Source of the DNA: Triatoma infestans | Taxonomy: Eukaryota > Arthropoda > Insecta > Hemiptera > Reduviidae | Length of the DNA stretch: 64,000 nucleotides | NCBI GenBank assembly: GCA_011037195.1 | Contig: JAAEAF010003078.1 | Span: 1-64,000 of the forward strand | Direction of reading: 5' to 3' | In this document: piece by piece, positions 54,339 to 64,000 of the stretch | How the letters are laid out: the number at the start of each line of letters is the position of its first letter | How positions within the stretch are numbered: the first letter of the stretch is position 1 | Made by a program: the position numbers and the translations under genes | Notes under the pieces: generated by a model | Seen by the model: only the letters and a program-made list of their open reading frames with translations | What the model was told of the DNA's origin: nothing | Database searches by the model: none

Positions 54339-55364
54339 TGTGGTGGTTAGTTCCGCAGAGCCAATTAATTATTATTAATAAGCAATTAATTAATTGATTT
54401 AATTGAAAAAAAAAATTAATAAGCAATTAATTATTTAATTGCTGAACAGTTTGTCTTCTACTCTATTTAATCATTTAAGAATATGGCACGCAAAATGTCG
54501 ATTTCTAATCAATCCTAAAAGAGGTATAAAAAAAAGAAAAAAAAAACCATCCAGGAAGTTAATAATAAATCTGTTTACTATACATTGTAAACAAATTTAT
54601 ATGATCTATTTACTCAATCAAGATTTGAGAGTAAAAAAGTCTGTTATGAGTTTTAGCAGAACTTATATGTCTCAATGATTTCTATTTCAAAGTCTTAACT
54701 TTGAACCATATATACGAAAATTTTTGGTATAGTATATACAAACAAATAGAAATAAAATATTTCTTTCTTTTAATTGAAGATAAAATTAAAGATTCAGTTA
54801 TAAAAAAAAAATAAAAAAGAAATAAACATTAATTCAATTATAGCCTGATATTGTAAGCAAATATTTTATGTATTTATCAAGAAATATAAAAAAAAAAAAA
54901 TGATAAATAACTCAGACTAAATATGAAGTGTAAAACTGGCACTAAATACTAAAAGCTGTCTACTTTAATCATAGATTTTTTTATTTTAACAACCGGAACA
55001 AATTTTGTGCCTATTAACAAAACTAGGTCTGACTATAGGGTACATTGACCTCTTCTATGATAGTTTGAGTTTGTATTTTCGCTGACAGAAATCTATAATG
55101 TTTTATTTCTGTACTATGAGAATGTTCCCGCTGTATGTGCCAGTTTTCTTATCAATAATAACAAAAAAAACAACAAATAAATAATATTTCTATTAATTTA
55201 AGGATAAATTATGGTCGCTGCATTGGGAGTCTAGTATTCATTATTCTAAAACAATGTTTTAAATGTATGATAGATCGTTATAGGTGTATATATATATATA
55301 AATAATTGTAATTATTGTTTAATGACATTCGTTGTGAAAATCGCTAAAAACTAAAGGATACCTT
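54339..55364. other. No gene recognised
   Basis: Very AT-rich, with AAATT-type palindromic words at 54365-54440 and TATA repeats at 55288-55301. No element signature. Confidence 0.4.
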
Positions 55365-55575
55365 TTAATTATTATTATTATTATTCACAGAAGGGGAGAG
55401 CAAACCCTACGCTTTCCAAAGCCTCCCAGGGCCCATATAGCTACCCCCAAAAGAATAACAACCACTGGGACTAGAACGAAAATCCAGGCCCAGATTTTAA
55501 CCATCTAAGTTTCACCACAGACCGAACAAATCGGACCAAAACCTTAAAAGGACACAGCTTAAGGATCCTCTACAG
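55365..55575 (-). mobile_element. Possible second tRNA-like SINE
   Basis: On the minus strand a B-box-like GTTCTAGTCCC follows an A-box-like GAAACTTAGATGGTTAAAA. The body CTGGGAGGCTTTGGAAAGCG and an (AAT)n tail (55371-55387 on plus) come next. Only one copy is visible, so the call is tentative. Confidence 0.4.
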
Positions 55576-55738
55576 ATATACCTTTTAATGAACACATTTT
55601 GGAATATAAATTATCTGGCCCTCGTTTCTTTCAAGGAATAAATAAATTATAAAAATATTGGACTCAAAGCGCAATTTCAATCAGGAAACTCTTAAATTTT
55701 CATTCAAAAAAATTATTAAAATAATAATAATAATAATT

Positions 55739-55976
55739 AGGGAAGGGATTAGCTAAGTAGTTAGCGTACTGGACTCCCACGCGGAGGACCCGGGTTCGAG
55801 TCCAGTTTTGCTAACCTTAGATTTTTTTTTCTTCCTAAGAGCCACTACAGCTCACTGTCCGGTGATGGATGAGTGTTGTCTGTAACGAGAGAACACTGTA
55901 CGGTGGCTGGCAGTGCACTGAGAAGGCTCCGGGCGCCAATGACCATAGATGTTGGCGCGCCCTAAATTAAAAAACA
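55739..55976 (+). mobile_element. tRNA-derived SINE copy 3
   Basis: Best-preserved head: A box TTAGCTAAGTAGTTAGCG, B box GGGTTCGAGTCC, body with CTCACTGTCCGGTGATG and GGCAGTGCACTGAGAAGG, A-rich tail. AATAATAATT occurs at both edges (55729-55738, 55977-55986), although the left one lies in an AAT repeat. Confidence 0.85.
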
Positions 55977-56161
55977 AATAATAATTGCCATCGGGGACAG
56001 CCCCCATATAAATAGAATAGTTCTGGGCAATTTTACTATAATAGAATATATACAACACCAAAATAACAAATACATTAATATCAACACACAGTTAGCTCAT
56101 ATAAAAACAAAGCGAAGATACATACTTGATCAGAAGTAAACTTTACATATCAAAAAACATT

Positions 56162-57090
56162 TGAAATGTGATTGGTGTGGATGTGTTGTGGTGTTTGTAG
56201 TAGCACGAGCGGTTTAGTAAAAGGGCTTATAAGTATATATGTTTAAGAGAGAAGTATTAGTAATAATCAAGAGAGCACCACTGTTTTTTGAAATAAATAT
56301 ATTATTCTCTAAGCAAATTTAAGTACTATACAATATCACAACTGTATCTTAATAAAATGATGTTATCTAGAATAAAAACAAATCTCGCATGAGTTTAAGA
56401 GAGCGATTCCTGAAGCAAGTGTTCTGGCTTTGAAATCAGAATGCAGACTGTGTTGTTTGAAAGCAGAAGACAGACTGTCCTGAAGGAATGCTCTCTCTAA
56501 CAAAACTGTTGGCCAAGTGGCATTGTATTAATTTAACTGATTTTTGTGTAAGAAACTTAATTTTAGATTAATAAGGAGCTTACTAAATAACTATATACGA
56601 TAAAGAAAGGAAAAAATTACTTTTTAATGATTATATTTAGAAACCTAGAATATTTATTTAATTTATGGAACCTCTTCTTATTTTACATAAATACTAGGTT
56701 CATAATTATTTCTTTTATATTGATTCTTCTATATTGAATTTATTTGTATGTTAATTAAGTACTCTATTTTTGTTAATTTGTACTTTATTTTTGTGTATCT
56801 TCTTATTTTTCTTTGTATCTCGGTTTAATTTCAGTTATAATAATAATGTACAAACTCTTTGTATAGATCACGGTCATAAGCAAAATATAAAAATAAAATA
56901 AAATAAATAAATAACTGATTTTTGTGCCTTTGTTTCCCTAATAGCAATGACCCCAAATTACAGTACCTGACTCTTTTCACTGCACTAAGATACATTTAAA
57001 ATATTAACAAAATTAGATTTTTGATACTATAAAATATTCTAAACTATTTTTCAAAACTATTATTTTCTTTTATTTCTTTCTTCCACTACA
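56162..57090 (-). mobile_element. Solo LTR-G with TSD and internal insertion
   Basis: Gypsy-family LTR, TGTAGTGGAAGAAAG ... end in element orientation, flanked by CATT at 56158-56161 and 57091-57094. It contains a separate 364-bp insertion (56549-56912). A solo LTR arises by recombination between the two LTRs of a full element. Confidence 0.8.
56549..56912 (+). mobile_element. LINE-like 3' fragment with 14-bp TSD
   Basis: Flanked by AACTGATTTTTGTG at 56535-56548 and 56913-56926. Ends in an (AAATA)n-like tail, as do LINE insertions. No coding sequence; the source LINE is not identified. Confidence 0.7.
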
Positions 57091-57194
57091 CATTGGGGAC
57101 AAAAAAACGAATTTACATTCGTAACTTCTTCAAAGTACAAAAAAAAAAAAAAAAATAGAATATATTGAAAATTAAACAAAATAATAAAAAAAAG

Positions 57195-58406
57195 AAAATC
57201 TGGTGTGAAACACTTAAACAACTTTCTCTTACTCCAGTTTTCAAAATTGTACCTAACTGACACACTTTATAGTCTATGTACCAAATTTGATGAAATTCCT
57301 TGGAGTTCATCGAAAACAAAATAAAATGTTCAGCGTAATTCTGGTTTACTAACTTTCTTGAAACTCGAAATTTTGGCCATCTATTTATTTCTAATTAATT
57401 TTGTTTGGATGGCAGAATTCTGTATAATCCAATAAGATAGCACTTTAGAGAAAAATATAACCCGACTCCTACCTCAAAAGCCCCCAGGAGACATGTTCGA
57501 TGACTTCCCCAGGAGACATGTTCGAATAAAAGTTGTAGCTCTTTATATGTGTAGTTCATATTCCTAGTTTAAAGAAAATCGTTGGAACCGTTTTCATGAA
57601 AATACCAGAAAACTGAAAAATATATTTCAGTAAATACGCACTTCCGGTCATCCGATATTTTTCAAACAAGGAAATTCAACAACACATTATTTCTATTTAA
57701 TAGTATATAGATGACAGTATTGTATAATCAATTGAAATAGCACTTTAGAGGACAAACCTAACCTCACTCCTCCCCCAAAAGTGCTCTTAAATGAATTTTC
57801 CCGGAGAAATGTTTAAAATAAAAGTTGTAGATCTTTGTATGTCTAGTTGATATACCAAGTTTAAAGAAATCGTTGGAGCCATTTTTGAGAAAATTGCAAT
57901 AAAGTAAAAAAAATACCAGAAAACTGAAAAATACTTTTCAGTAAAAACCGCACTTCCGGTTTTCTGATTTTTCTTCAAACTCAAAATTTCAACAACATAT
58001 TTAATTCTAATTAATATTATTTAGCTGATAGAATTGTGTAATAAACTGAAATAGCACTTTAGATGACAACTCACTAACCCCAACTCTCCACCAAAAGTGC
58101 CCTTAAATGCATTTTCCCGGAGAAATGTTTCATATAAAAATTGTAGGTCTTTGTATGAGTAGTTGATATACCAAGTTTAAAGAAAATCGTTGGAGCCATT
58201 TTGGAGATAATTGCAAAAAAGTGAAAAATCATTTTACAAAGTGGTACTTCCGGTTGAGGAATTTTGACCGTTGACCTACTGTCAGATCCCAAGATGATAC
58301 CCAAACGGAATATCAAGTTTGAATATTCTACGCTTTTTCGTTTTTGAGTTATGCTGTTCACATATCGTATTCATACATACATACATACATACATACATAC
58401 ATAGAT

Positions 58407-58448
<42 letters not shown>

Positions 58449-58585
58449 CACACTCAGACCATTTGCTAAAAACCACTTTTTTGGATTCAGGGGACCTCAA
58501 AACTGATATTTCCGGTGAAAACTCGATATCGAAAATTTGGCACGATTACAATACTTCCTCTTGCTAGGAGTAAGAGAAAGTAATA
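57195..58585 (+). repeat. REP1 copy 11
   Basis: Full-length: left terminus TCTGGTGTGAAACACTTAAAC and CTTTCTCTTACTCCAG, four monomers (CTTCCGGT at 57642, 57954 and 58248), right module CCAAGATGATACCCAAACGG, (CATA)n/(AC)n at 58373-58448, terminal hairpin CTCTTGCT-AGG-AGTAAGAG (58557-58575). Confidence 0.85.
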
Positions 58586-58900
58586 AAATGAATATCTTGC
58601 TTCCTAGTTTTAACTTAATAATTAATTAATTTAAATCAAGTTTTTAACTTTTAGATTTAATTAAGATTTATTTTAAGATATCCTAAATTTCTAGAAACTT
58701 ATATTTTCTCATATATTTAAGAGTAGGTTATACAGTTACTCGTTAATTATAAATGATTTTCAATTTCAGCCAGCCGATTAAATAGAATATTAATTTTTTT
58801 TATCTTATAATAATCATTAGTTACTAATAGTGAAGGGAATATATCGATTGTTGTAACATTTGCATAAGGTATAATCGTGGTTGTTTCTGAGAGCACAGTA
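58586..58900. other. No gene recognised
   Basis: AT-rich spacer between REP1 copy 11 and the mariner element. Confidence 0.4.
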
Positions 58901-59826
58901 CGAGGCTTGTCCTGTAAGTAAGTGTACTGAATTTTTGTAGGTTACACAAATTTTTATTTGAAAAAAAAAATTACCTGGTTACATTAGTACATATGTAAGC
59001 TATTTTTCGACATAGTCACCATTCCTCTCAATGCAGGTGGTGAACCGGGGTATTAATTTTTTGATGTCTTTCTCGACGTAGTTTTTCGTCAAACCCTTCG
59101 TCCACCTCCCCTTCACCTCCTCGTCAGTTGAAAACCTTTTTCCACCCATGTGCAGCTTCAGGGAGGTAAAGAGATAGTAATCTGAAGGTGCTAGGTCAGG
59201 GGAATGCGCGGGATGGTTTAGGACATCCCATTTGAACGAGGCAAGCAGGTCCTTCGTGTTGGTCAATTCAACTTGTGTTGGTCTGTCAGCTGTTTTGGGA
59301 CCCACCTCGTGGACAGTTTCCGATATCCGAGGGTTTCTGTGATGGTTTCGTGTAGCAGAGATATGGAGATTTGCGAAAACATCGCAGAATGTTTATCCAC
59401 AGTCAATCTGCGATCGTCACGGAGCGCATTTTCGATTCACACAATTTCGTCAGTCACAATTGAAGATCTTCCGCTCCTCTGATCATCATGCACAGACGTA
59501 CGACCGTTTTTAAACTCGCGACACCACTTGAACACACTCGTACGATTCATAGCTTTATCACCATATGCAGTTTTTACCTCATTATAAACCTCAACCGGAG
59601 TTTTTCCCTTCCAAACGAGATAACGGATGACGCCGCGTATTTCACACTTGGCGGGAGATTGGATTAACATTTTTCACGAAACGTATTGTCGCGTCGACAG
59701 TTCTCAACGTACTGACCTCGAACCGGTCTCGGAAGGAATTCGGCACGACAGTGTAGCCAAAATGTCGAAAACAAAATCCCTCCGGCCGTGAGAGCCTCAG
59801 TACACTTACTTACTGGACATGCCTCG
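58901..59826 (-). mobile_element. Mariner deletion derivative with both TIRs
   Basis: 926 bp flanked by TA. The 29-bp terminal inverted repeats at 58901-58929 and 59798-59826 match at 27 positions (CGAGGC(T/A)TGTCC(T/A)GTAAG...). The minus-strand frame 59437-59670 gives the transposase N-terminus: CEIRGVIRYLVWKGKTPVEV, GDKAMNRTSVFKWCREFKNG and DDQRSGRSSIV. The C-terminal frame 59000-59305 has LASFKWDVLNHPAHSPDLAP followed by SDYYLF, the third catalytic motif. The middle (first and probably second catalytic D) is deleted, about 120 codons short of the usual 345. Confidence 0.9.
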
Positions 59827-59828
59827 TA

Positions 59829-61335
59829 TATAGGGCATTAAACCATAATGTGGTAGACATCTTCTAAAACATTCAGGTTACAAATAGTACATATCTCTTT
59901 TTGCTCAATTACATGCACTAGATTTTTATAAGTAATTGTAATTTGGTATTTACTAGACCAGTTTTAATTGGGAGAAAAAAGATTGATTATGATGAATGTT
60001 AAGTTTGTGTTGCAATAATTATATTGTGTGGTGCTGATGGCCTGTACAATTTGTTTATAAAATCGGCTGTATTCGCTAATGCTCGAAGTATAAAATGCTA
60101 ATGCTCAAGATCATCGGCTTTTATTAAATGTTCTGAGTATTTTTTTAAAACTATCGGAATTTTTTCTTTAAATTTTATTGAGTTGGTTCGTGAAAAAAAG
60201 AGTTTCATCTATAGTTTCATCTATCTAAGTATTTCATATAATTGAGCATACCAATTAAATTTAATCATCGACTTCTGAATCTTATGATGTTTCTTTTAAT
60301 TTAAGATAACATATTTTTGGTATCCTATTGCTATTTCATTTTAAGAACTTTCAGGACCCAGTTTAAACGCAAATTTTAATATCTTAAGTGATGAATGATC
60401 GACCTTATATTCCATTCTACTAATTAGCCAAAATGGTGTATTTTTTATATTTTTTTTTTTTTTAGATTAAAAAAGTCTTTTATAAAAATTTAAATACGCT
60501 TTTTTAATAGTGTTGATTTATTACAAATCTCCAATACGGCCCCCTATCGCAGAACGTGTTTTTGCTTCAGCTGAAATGCTCGCCTTATGAAATACACTAG
60601 TATTAAAGAACTGAACGAACACCCAGATAACTATAATTAAAAATTAATAAGAAAAACTATAATTATACTAATTAGTGAAAAAAAAAACTAATAAATTCAA
60701 AAAAATAAAATAAAAAAAACTGAATCCTTAAGTTTTTTTTTCTGAATCCAACGTTTAATGTGATAATCTATATTAAGGTATAATATACTGGTAGTTATTA
60801 AATTTCCCGATAGATACCGCTTGTAGTCATGTATAGAAACTTGCGCCGACAGTTTTGGCACTGAATTGAATATTATTTTTCCTCTTTCTAATCAATAAGT
60901 AACTAATTGGGTTTTTTTAAGTTATTTTTATTTTATTATTTTGTTTAGATTGAAGAAATTCTTATATATGAACTGGATGTGAAGGAGATACTGAATAAGA
61001 AACGATAAAAATGAAAGGAAGATTGTTTAATTTTGATGAAATAAATCATTTGAATACTTCTTTGTACAAAGTAGATTGAAGTAGGAAAGCAGTAACGTCC
61101 TGGGAACTGGGCATGATTTATGATCCATTCATTATGTTGAATTTATTAAAAAATAATTAGTAGAAATATACAGCAACACAATCTTCCGTCCAAGACTTGA
61201 CGGTAGCCGATCTGTTAAGCTGTCCAAATAAGTATTCGTTTTATGTTTTAATAATTACTTGTTTTATAATTTTATACTTTATAATTAAATAGCAAAAAAA
61301 AAGAAAAAGTCTAATGTAATTAAGATAATTTTCAC
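59829..61335. other. No gene recognised
   Basis: AT-rich. No element or coding signature recognised. Confidence 0.4.
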
Positions 61336-62164
61336 TCTTTCTCTCATTCGAGTAAGAGGAAGTATTGTAATAATGTCAAATTATTGATATCGAATTTTCA
61401 ACGGAAATACACGTTTTAAGATCCCCTAAGTCCAAAAAAGTGATTTTTAGAAAACGGTCTTGTGTGTGTGTGCGCATGTGTGTGTGTCACCATGCGATTC
61501 GACAGTAAAATAATATTATTACATAATAATAATTCCGAGTTTGAAAAATCGGATAACCGGAAGTGCGTTTACTTTACCACTTTACTAAATGATTTATTCT
61601 CTTTTTCGCAATTTTCTCAAAAATGGCTCCGACAATTTTCTTGAAACTTCGTATATAAACTAAACATGCAAAGATCTAAAACTTTTATTTAAAACATTTC
61701 TCTGGGAAAATTCATTTAAGGGCACAATTGGGGGGAAAAGATGGGGTTAGATTTTCCTCGAAAGTGCTATTTCAGTTTTTATTGCCCAATTCTATCATCT
61801 AAATAGTATTAATTAGAATTAAATATGTTGTTGAAATTCCAAGTTTGAAGAAAATCAGATGACCGGAAGTGCGTTTTTACTGAAAAGTATTTTTTTCAGT
61901 TTTCTACAATTTTCTCTAAAATGGCTCTAATGATTTTCTTTAAACTACATATACACTACACATAAACTACACTCGTAATTATGTAAACTACACATATAAA
62001 GAGTTACAACTTTTATTTGAAACATTTCTCCTAGTAAGTCATTTAAGGTGGTTTTTTGGAGGAGTGGTAGGGTTATGTTTTCCTCTGAAGTGTTATCATT
62101 GTTGATTATACAATTTTACCAATTAAACAAAATCATTTAGGAATTCATAAAATAAAAAAAATAA

Positions 62165-63060
62165 TAACCACGGCGCTACCTACCTACCTACCCATTGGCG
62201 CTACGGTCCTTCAAGGACCTGGGCCTCCTCCACTACTCTTCGCCATTCTTCTTTCTCTAGGGGAAGCCTTCTCCATCTCCTCACACCGAGTCTTCGGAGG
62301 ACTTCCTCCAAATCATCTAGCCATCTTTTAGGTGGGCGTCCTCTACTTCTACCTTTCAGTAATTTTTTGGGAATTCCCTCAGCTGGCATCCTCTCCACAT
62401 GTCCAAGCCATCTCAACTGATTCCTTCTTACAAAAGAGACCAGATCCGGCTCGCTGTACATCTGTCGATGTTCGGCTTCTTTCTAATCCTCCAGTGCCCA
62501 TCCTCACAGACAGGTCCATATATTCTCCAGAGTACTTTCCTTTCCCATATATTCAAAATCTTTTCGTTTTCTTTAGTAAGTACCCAAGTTTCAGAGCCTT
62601 AGGTAACGATAGGCCTAATTACTGTTTTATATATAAGAACCTTCGCTCTGTGTGTCAGGCCTCTGAACGTTAATGGCTTCTGGCAAAATAACATTTATTA
62701 CCGGCCGTTATTTTCTTGCTTTAAGAGACATACCTACGAAAAGACATACCACAGGCACTATTGGAATTTCTCGAGGTTCTCATCTACACCGTTTTGTCGT
62801 CATTGATCTGCAAACCCATCTTTGTTGCGGCATCTTCAAATTCCTCAAAAGCTCCCGCAAGCGCTGCTCTTGTTCTAGCCGTTATCACAACATCATCAGC
62901 GTAGGCTAGATGTTGTGTCATTCTGTTGAGAATGGTAGCGTTCGGGTTAGTCCGAATGGCCCATATTGCATGTTCAAGCGCTAGATTAAAGAGAGTTGGG
63001 GTTAGAGGGTCACCTTGTCTCAAGCCATATATTGGGGGACGTGTGGTAAGGTAAGCACGC
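62165..63060 (-). pseudogene. RTE/CR1-like LINE 3' half
   Basis: Minus-strand ORF2 remnant in good order: MRQGDPLTPTLFNLALEHAI, HLAYADDVVITA (catalytic YADD, 62900-62940) and MGLQINDDKT. In a second frame SETWVLTKENEKILN and VLWRIYGPVCEDGHWRIR follow. In a third, EPDLVSFVRRNQLRWLGHVE and GRPPKRWLDDLEE end at 62201. The tail is GTAGGTAGGTAGGTAGC. Two frame changes and few stops, so a fairly young pseudogene. Confidence 0.87.
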
Positions 63061-63164
63061 CGCAGTTCCCTACCGTTTAGTTCTGACCTTCGCTACTTAG
63101 GGCGCTACTAACTGTAGCTTCCCATTTTTTCTCAACGATGCTAGGTCAACACCAACTTTGCCCT

Positions 63165-63250
63165 CACGGGAATAGAACTCTGAATTCTCGCATGAAAGGC
63201 GAGTACGTTAGCCACTAACGTCTGGACCAACACGTGAGGACCAGACTAGA
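63165..63250 (-). mobile_element. Decayed tRNA-like SINE head
   Basis: On the minus strand GTTAGTGGCTAACGTA (A-box-like), then CTCGC-CTTTCAT-GCGAG, a perfect 5-bp anticodon-like stem with a 7-base loop, then GAGTTCTATTCCC (B-box-like). The acceptor stem is not intact, so it is not a tRNA gene. It lies between the LINE and the resumed REP1 copy. Confidence 0.5.
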
Positions 63251-63600
63251 CTGTTTACTCTGATTTACTTCGAGAAAAGTACAATACTCAGGTAAATTTA
63301 AATTTTCATGGGATTTACTTACTTGATTAGGAAACAACAGAGAAATAACGTCAGAGCTAAATCTTTAAGAATAAATAGATTGCCAAAATTCCGAGTTTCA
63401 AGAACATTAGTAAACCGGAAGTGCGTTTTTATTGAACAGTTCCTTTTTCCGTTTTTACGATTTTCTCCATAAAAACATCGACGAATATCCTTAACTTTGG
63501 GATATTGACTATAAAATTTGTCAATTAGAATTTTGAAAATAGGAGTAAGAGAAAGTTGTGTGAGTGTTTCAAAGCAGGTTATTTTTTTTTTTTTTTTTTT

Positions 63601-64000
63601 TTTGTAATCATGGAGCTCAAAACATTTATTTCTGTAAAAACTCAATTTTAAAATTTGGCACGATTGCAATACGTCCTCATCACCACCAGATTAATGTGTT
63701 ATTTTATAATATATAATCATTAAACAAAAAAAAAAAGAAAAGTTAATGATTAAAAGACTTTGAAGAAGATATCTCTAGTCCGCAGTTATACATAATGTCC
63801 TTAAATCGGGATGGTTTTCTTTTGTCATCATTTTACTGACATATATGAGTGTATAAGGCGGCCATTTGGCGTAGTATTAATTAAGTAGTATTGTTGTTGG
63901 GAAAGCTGTACTGGAGAATATAAGTGGGGAGTGGATGGATGGCCGAACGAATATTATTTCTATAGACTGGAGTTCCAGAGGCTCATATAGTATTAGATTC
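63601..64000. other. No gene recognised
   Basis: 63605-63685 is a scrap of REP1 right end in plus orientation (ATGGAGCTCAAAACATTTATTTC ... GGCACGATTGCAATACGTCCTC). The remainder is unassigned. Confidence 0.45.

Larger units (their letters stand above)
61336..63600 (-). repeat. REP1 copy 12, split by a LINE and SINE-like piece
   Basis: 61336-62130 and 63364-63600 are contiguous in other copies: ATTATACAATTTTACCAATTAAAC is followed after the gap by AATAAATAGATTGCCAAAATTCCGAG. Right end CGAGTAAGAGGAAG, short (TG)n, three CCGGAAGTGCG monomers, left end GGAGTAAGAGAAAGTTGTGTGAG. Confidence 0.8.

Noticed and set aside
62332..62673. 113-codon plus frame
   Set aside because: Antisense of the RTE/CR1-like LINE ORF2, which has YADD and W-L-G-H-V motifs in order on the minus strand.

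Overview
This is eukaryotic, AT-rich, intergenic sequence made almost entirely of nested transposable elements. I find no convincing host exon, rRNA or functional tRNA gene. The mix suggests an arthropod, probably an insect: mariner-type transposons, BEL/Pao and Ty3/gypsy LTR elements, LINEs whose coding remnants end in RNase H and CCHC-type C-termini, an A-tailed tRNA-derived SINE, and a hAT-like element. This is inference from element content; I cannot name the species.

Layout. The background is an unnamed repeat family, called REP1 here. It has about ten substantial copies plus many decayed ends. Its termini are hairpin-bearing and share an inverted motif (ACTTTCTCTTACTCC), and its core is made of about 300-bp monomers repeated one to four times. 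REP1 copies lie at 1-440, 2447-5443, 6710-9006, 24981-27130, 29596-30955, 36418-37150, 57195-58585 and 61336-63600. Almost every other element in the window sits in or beside one. Four long inverted-repeat loci (15905-16675, 17900-18840, 19470-20545, 37315-38912) carry degenerate hammerhead-ribozyme-like cores. They may be terminal repeats of Penelope-like elements or a new foldback family.

Coding remnants, left to right: a LINE RNase H piece (443-1290, minus), a LINE C-terminus (9198-9596, minus), a decayed R1/I-like LINE (14720-15860, plus), a LINE (20670-23280, minus) split by another LINE (21245-22499, plus), a jockey-like LINE (28266-29590, minus), an RTE/CR1-like LINE (29643-30699, plus), a BEL/Pao element with an in-frame internal deletion (31528-35175, minus), a LINE 3' fragment (37592-38620), a three-level nest of LINE, gypsy LTR element and LINE (42730-45335), a mariner 5' end (49812-50273), a gypsy element with intact gag and broken pol (50274-54338, minus), a mariner deletion derivative with both TIRs (58901-59826, minus) and a LINE 3' half (62165-63060, minus). 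Target-site duplications are visible for many insertions, so their relative ages can be read directly. A paralogous segment at 11860-12380 preserves the empty site of the hAT-like insertion at 9862-10874.

Nothing here looks like a working gene set. The only long intact reading frame is the gypsy gag (395 aa), with a textbook A_AAA_AAC slippery site at its 3' end. The most novel material is non-coding: the REP1 family, and the hammerhead-like inverted repeats.
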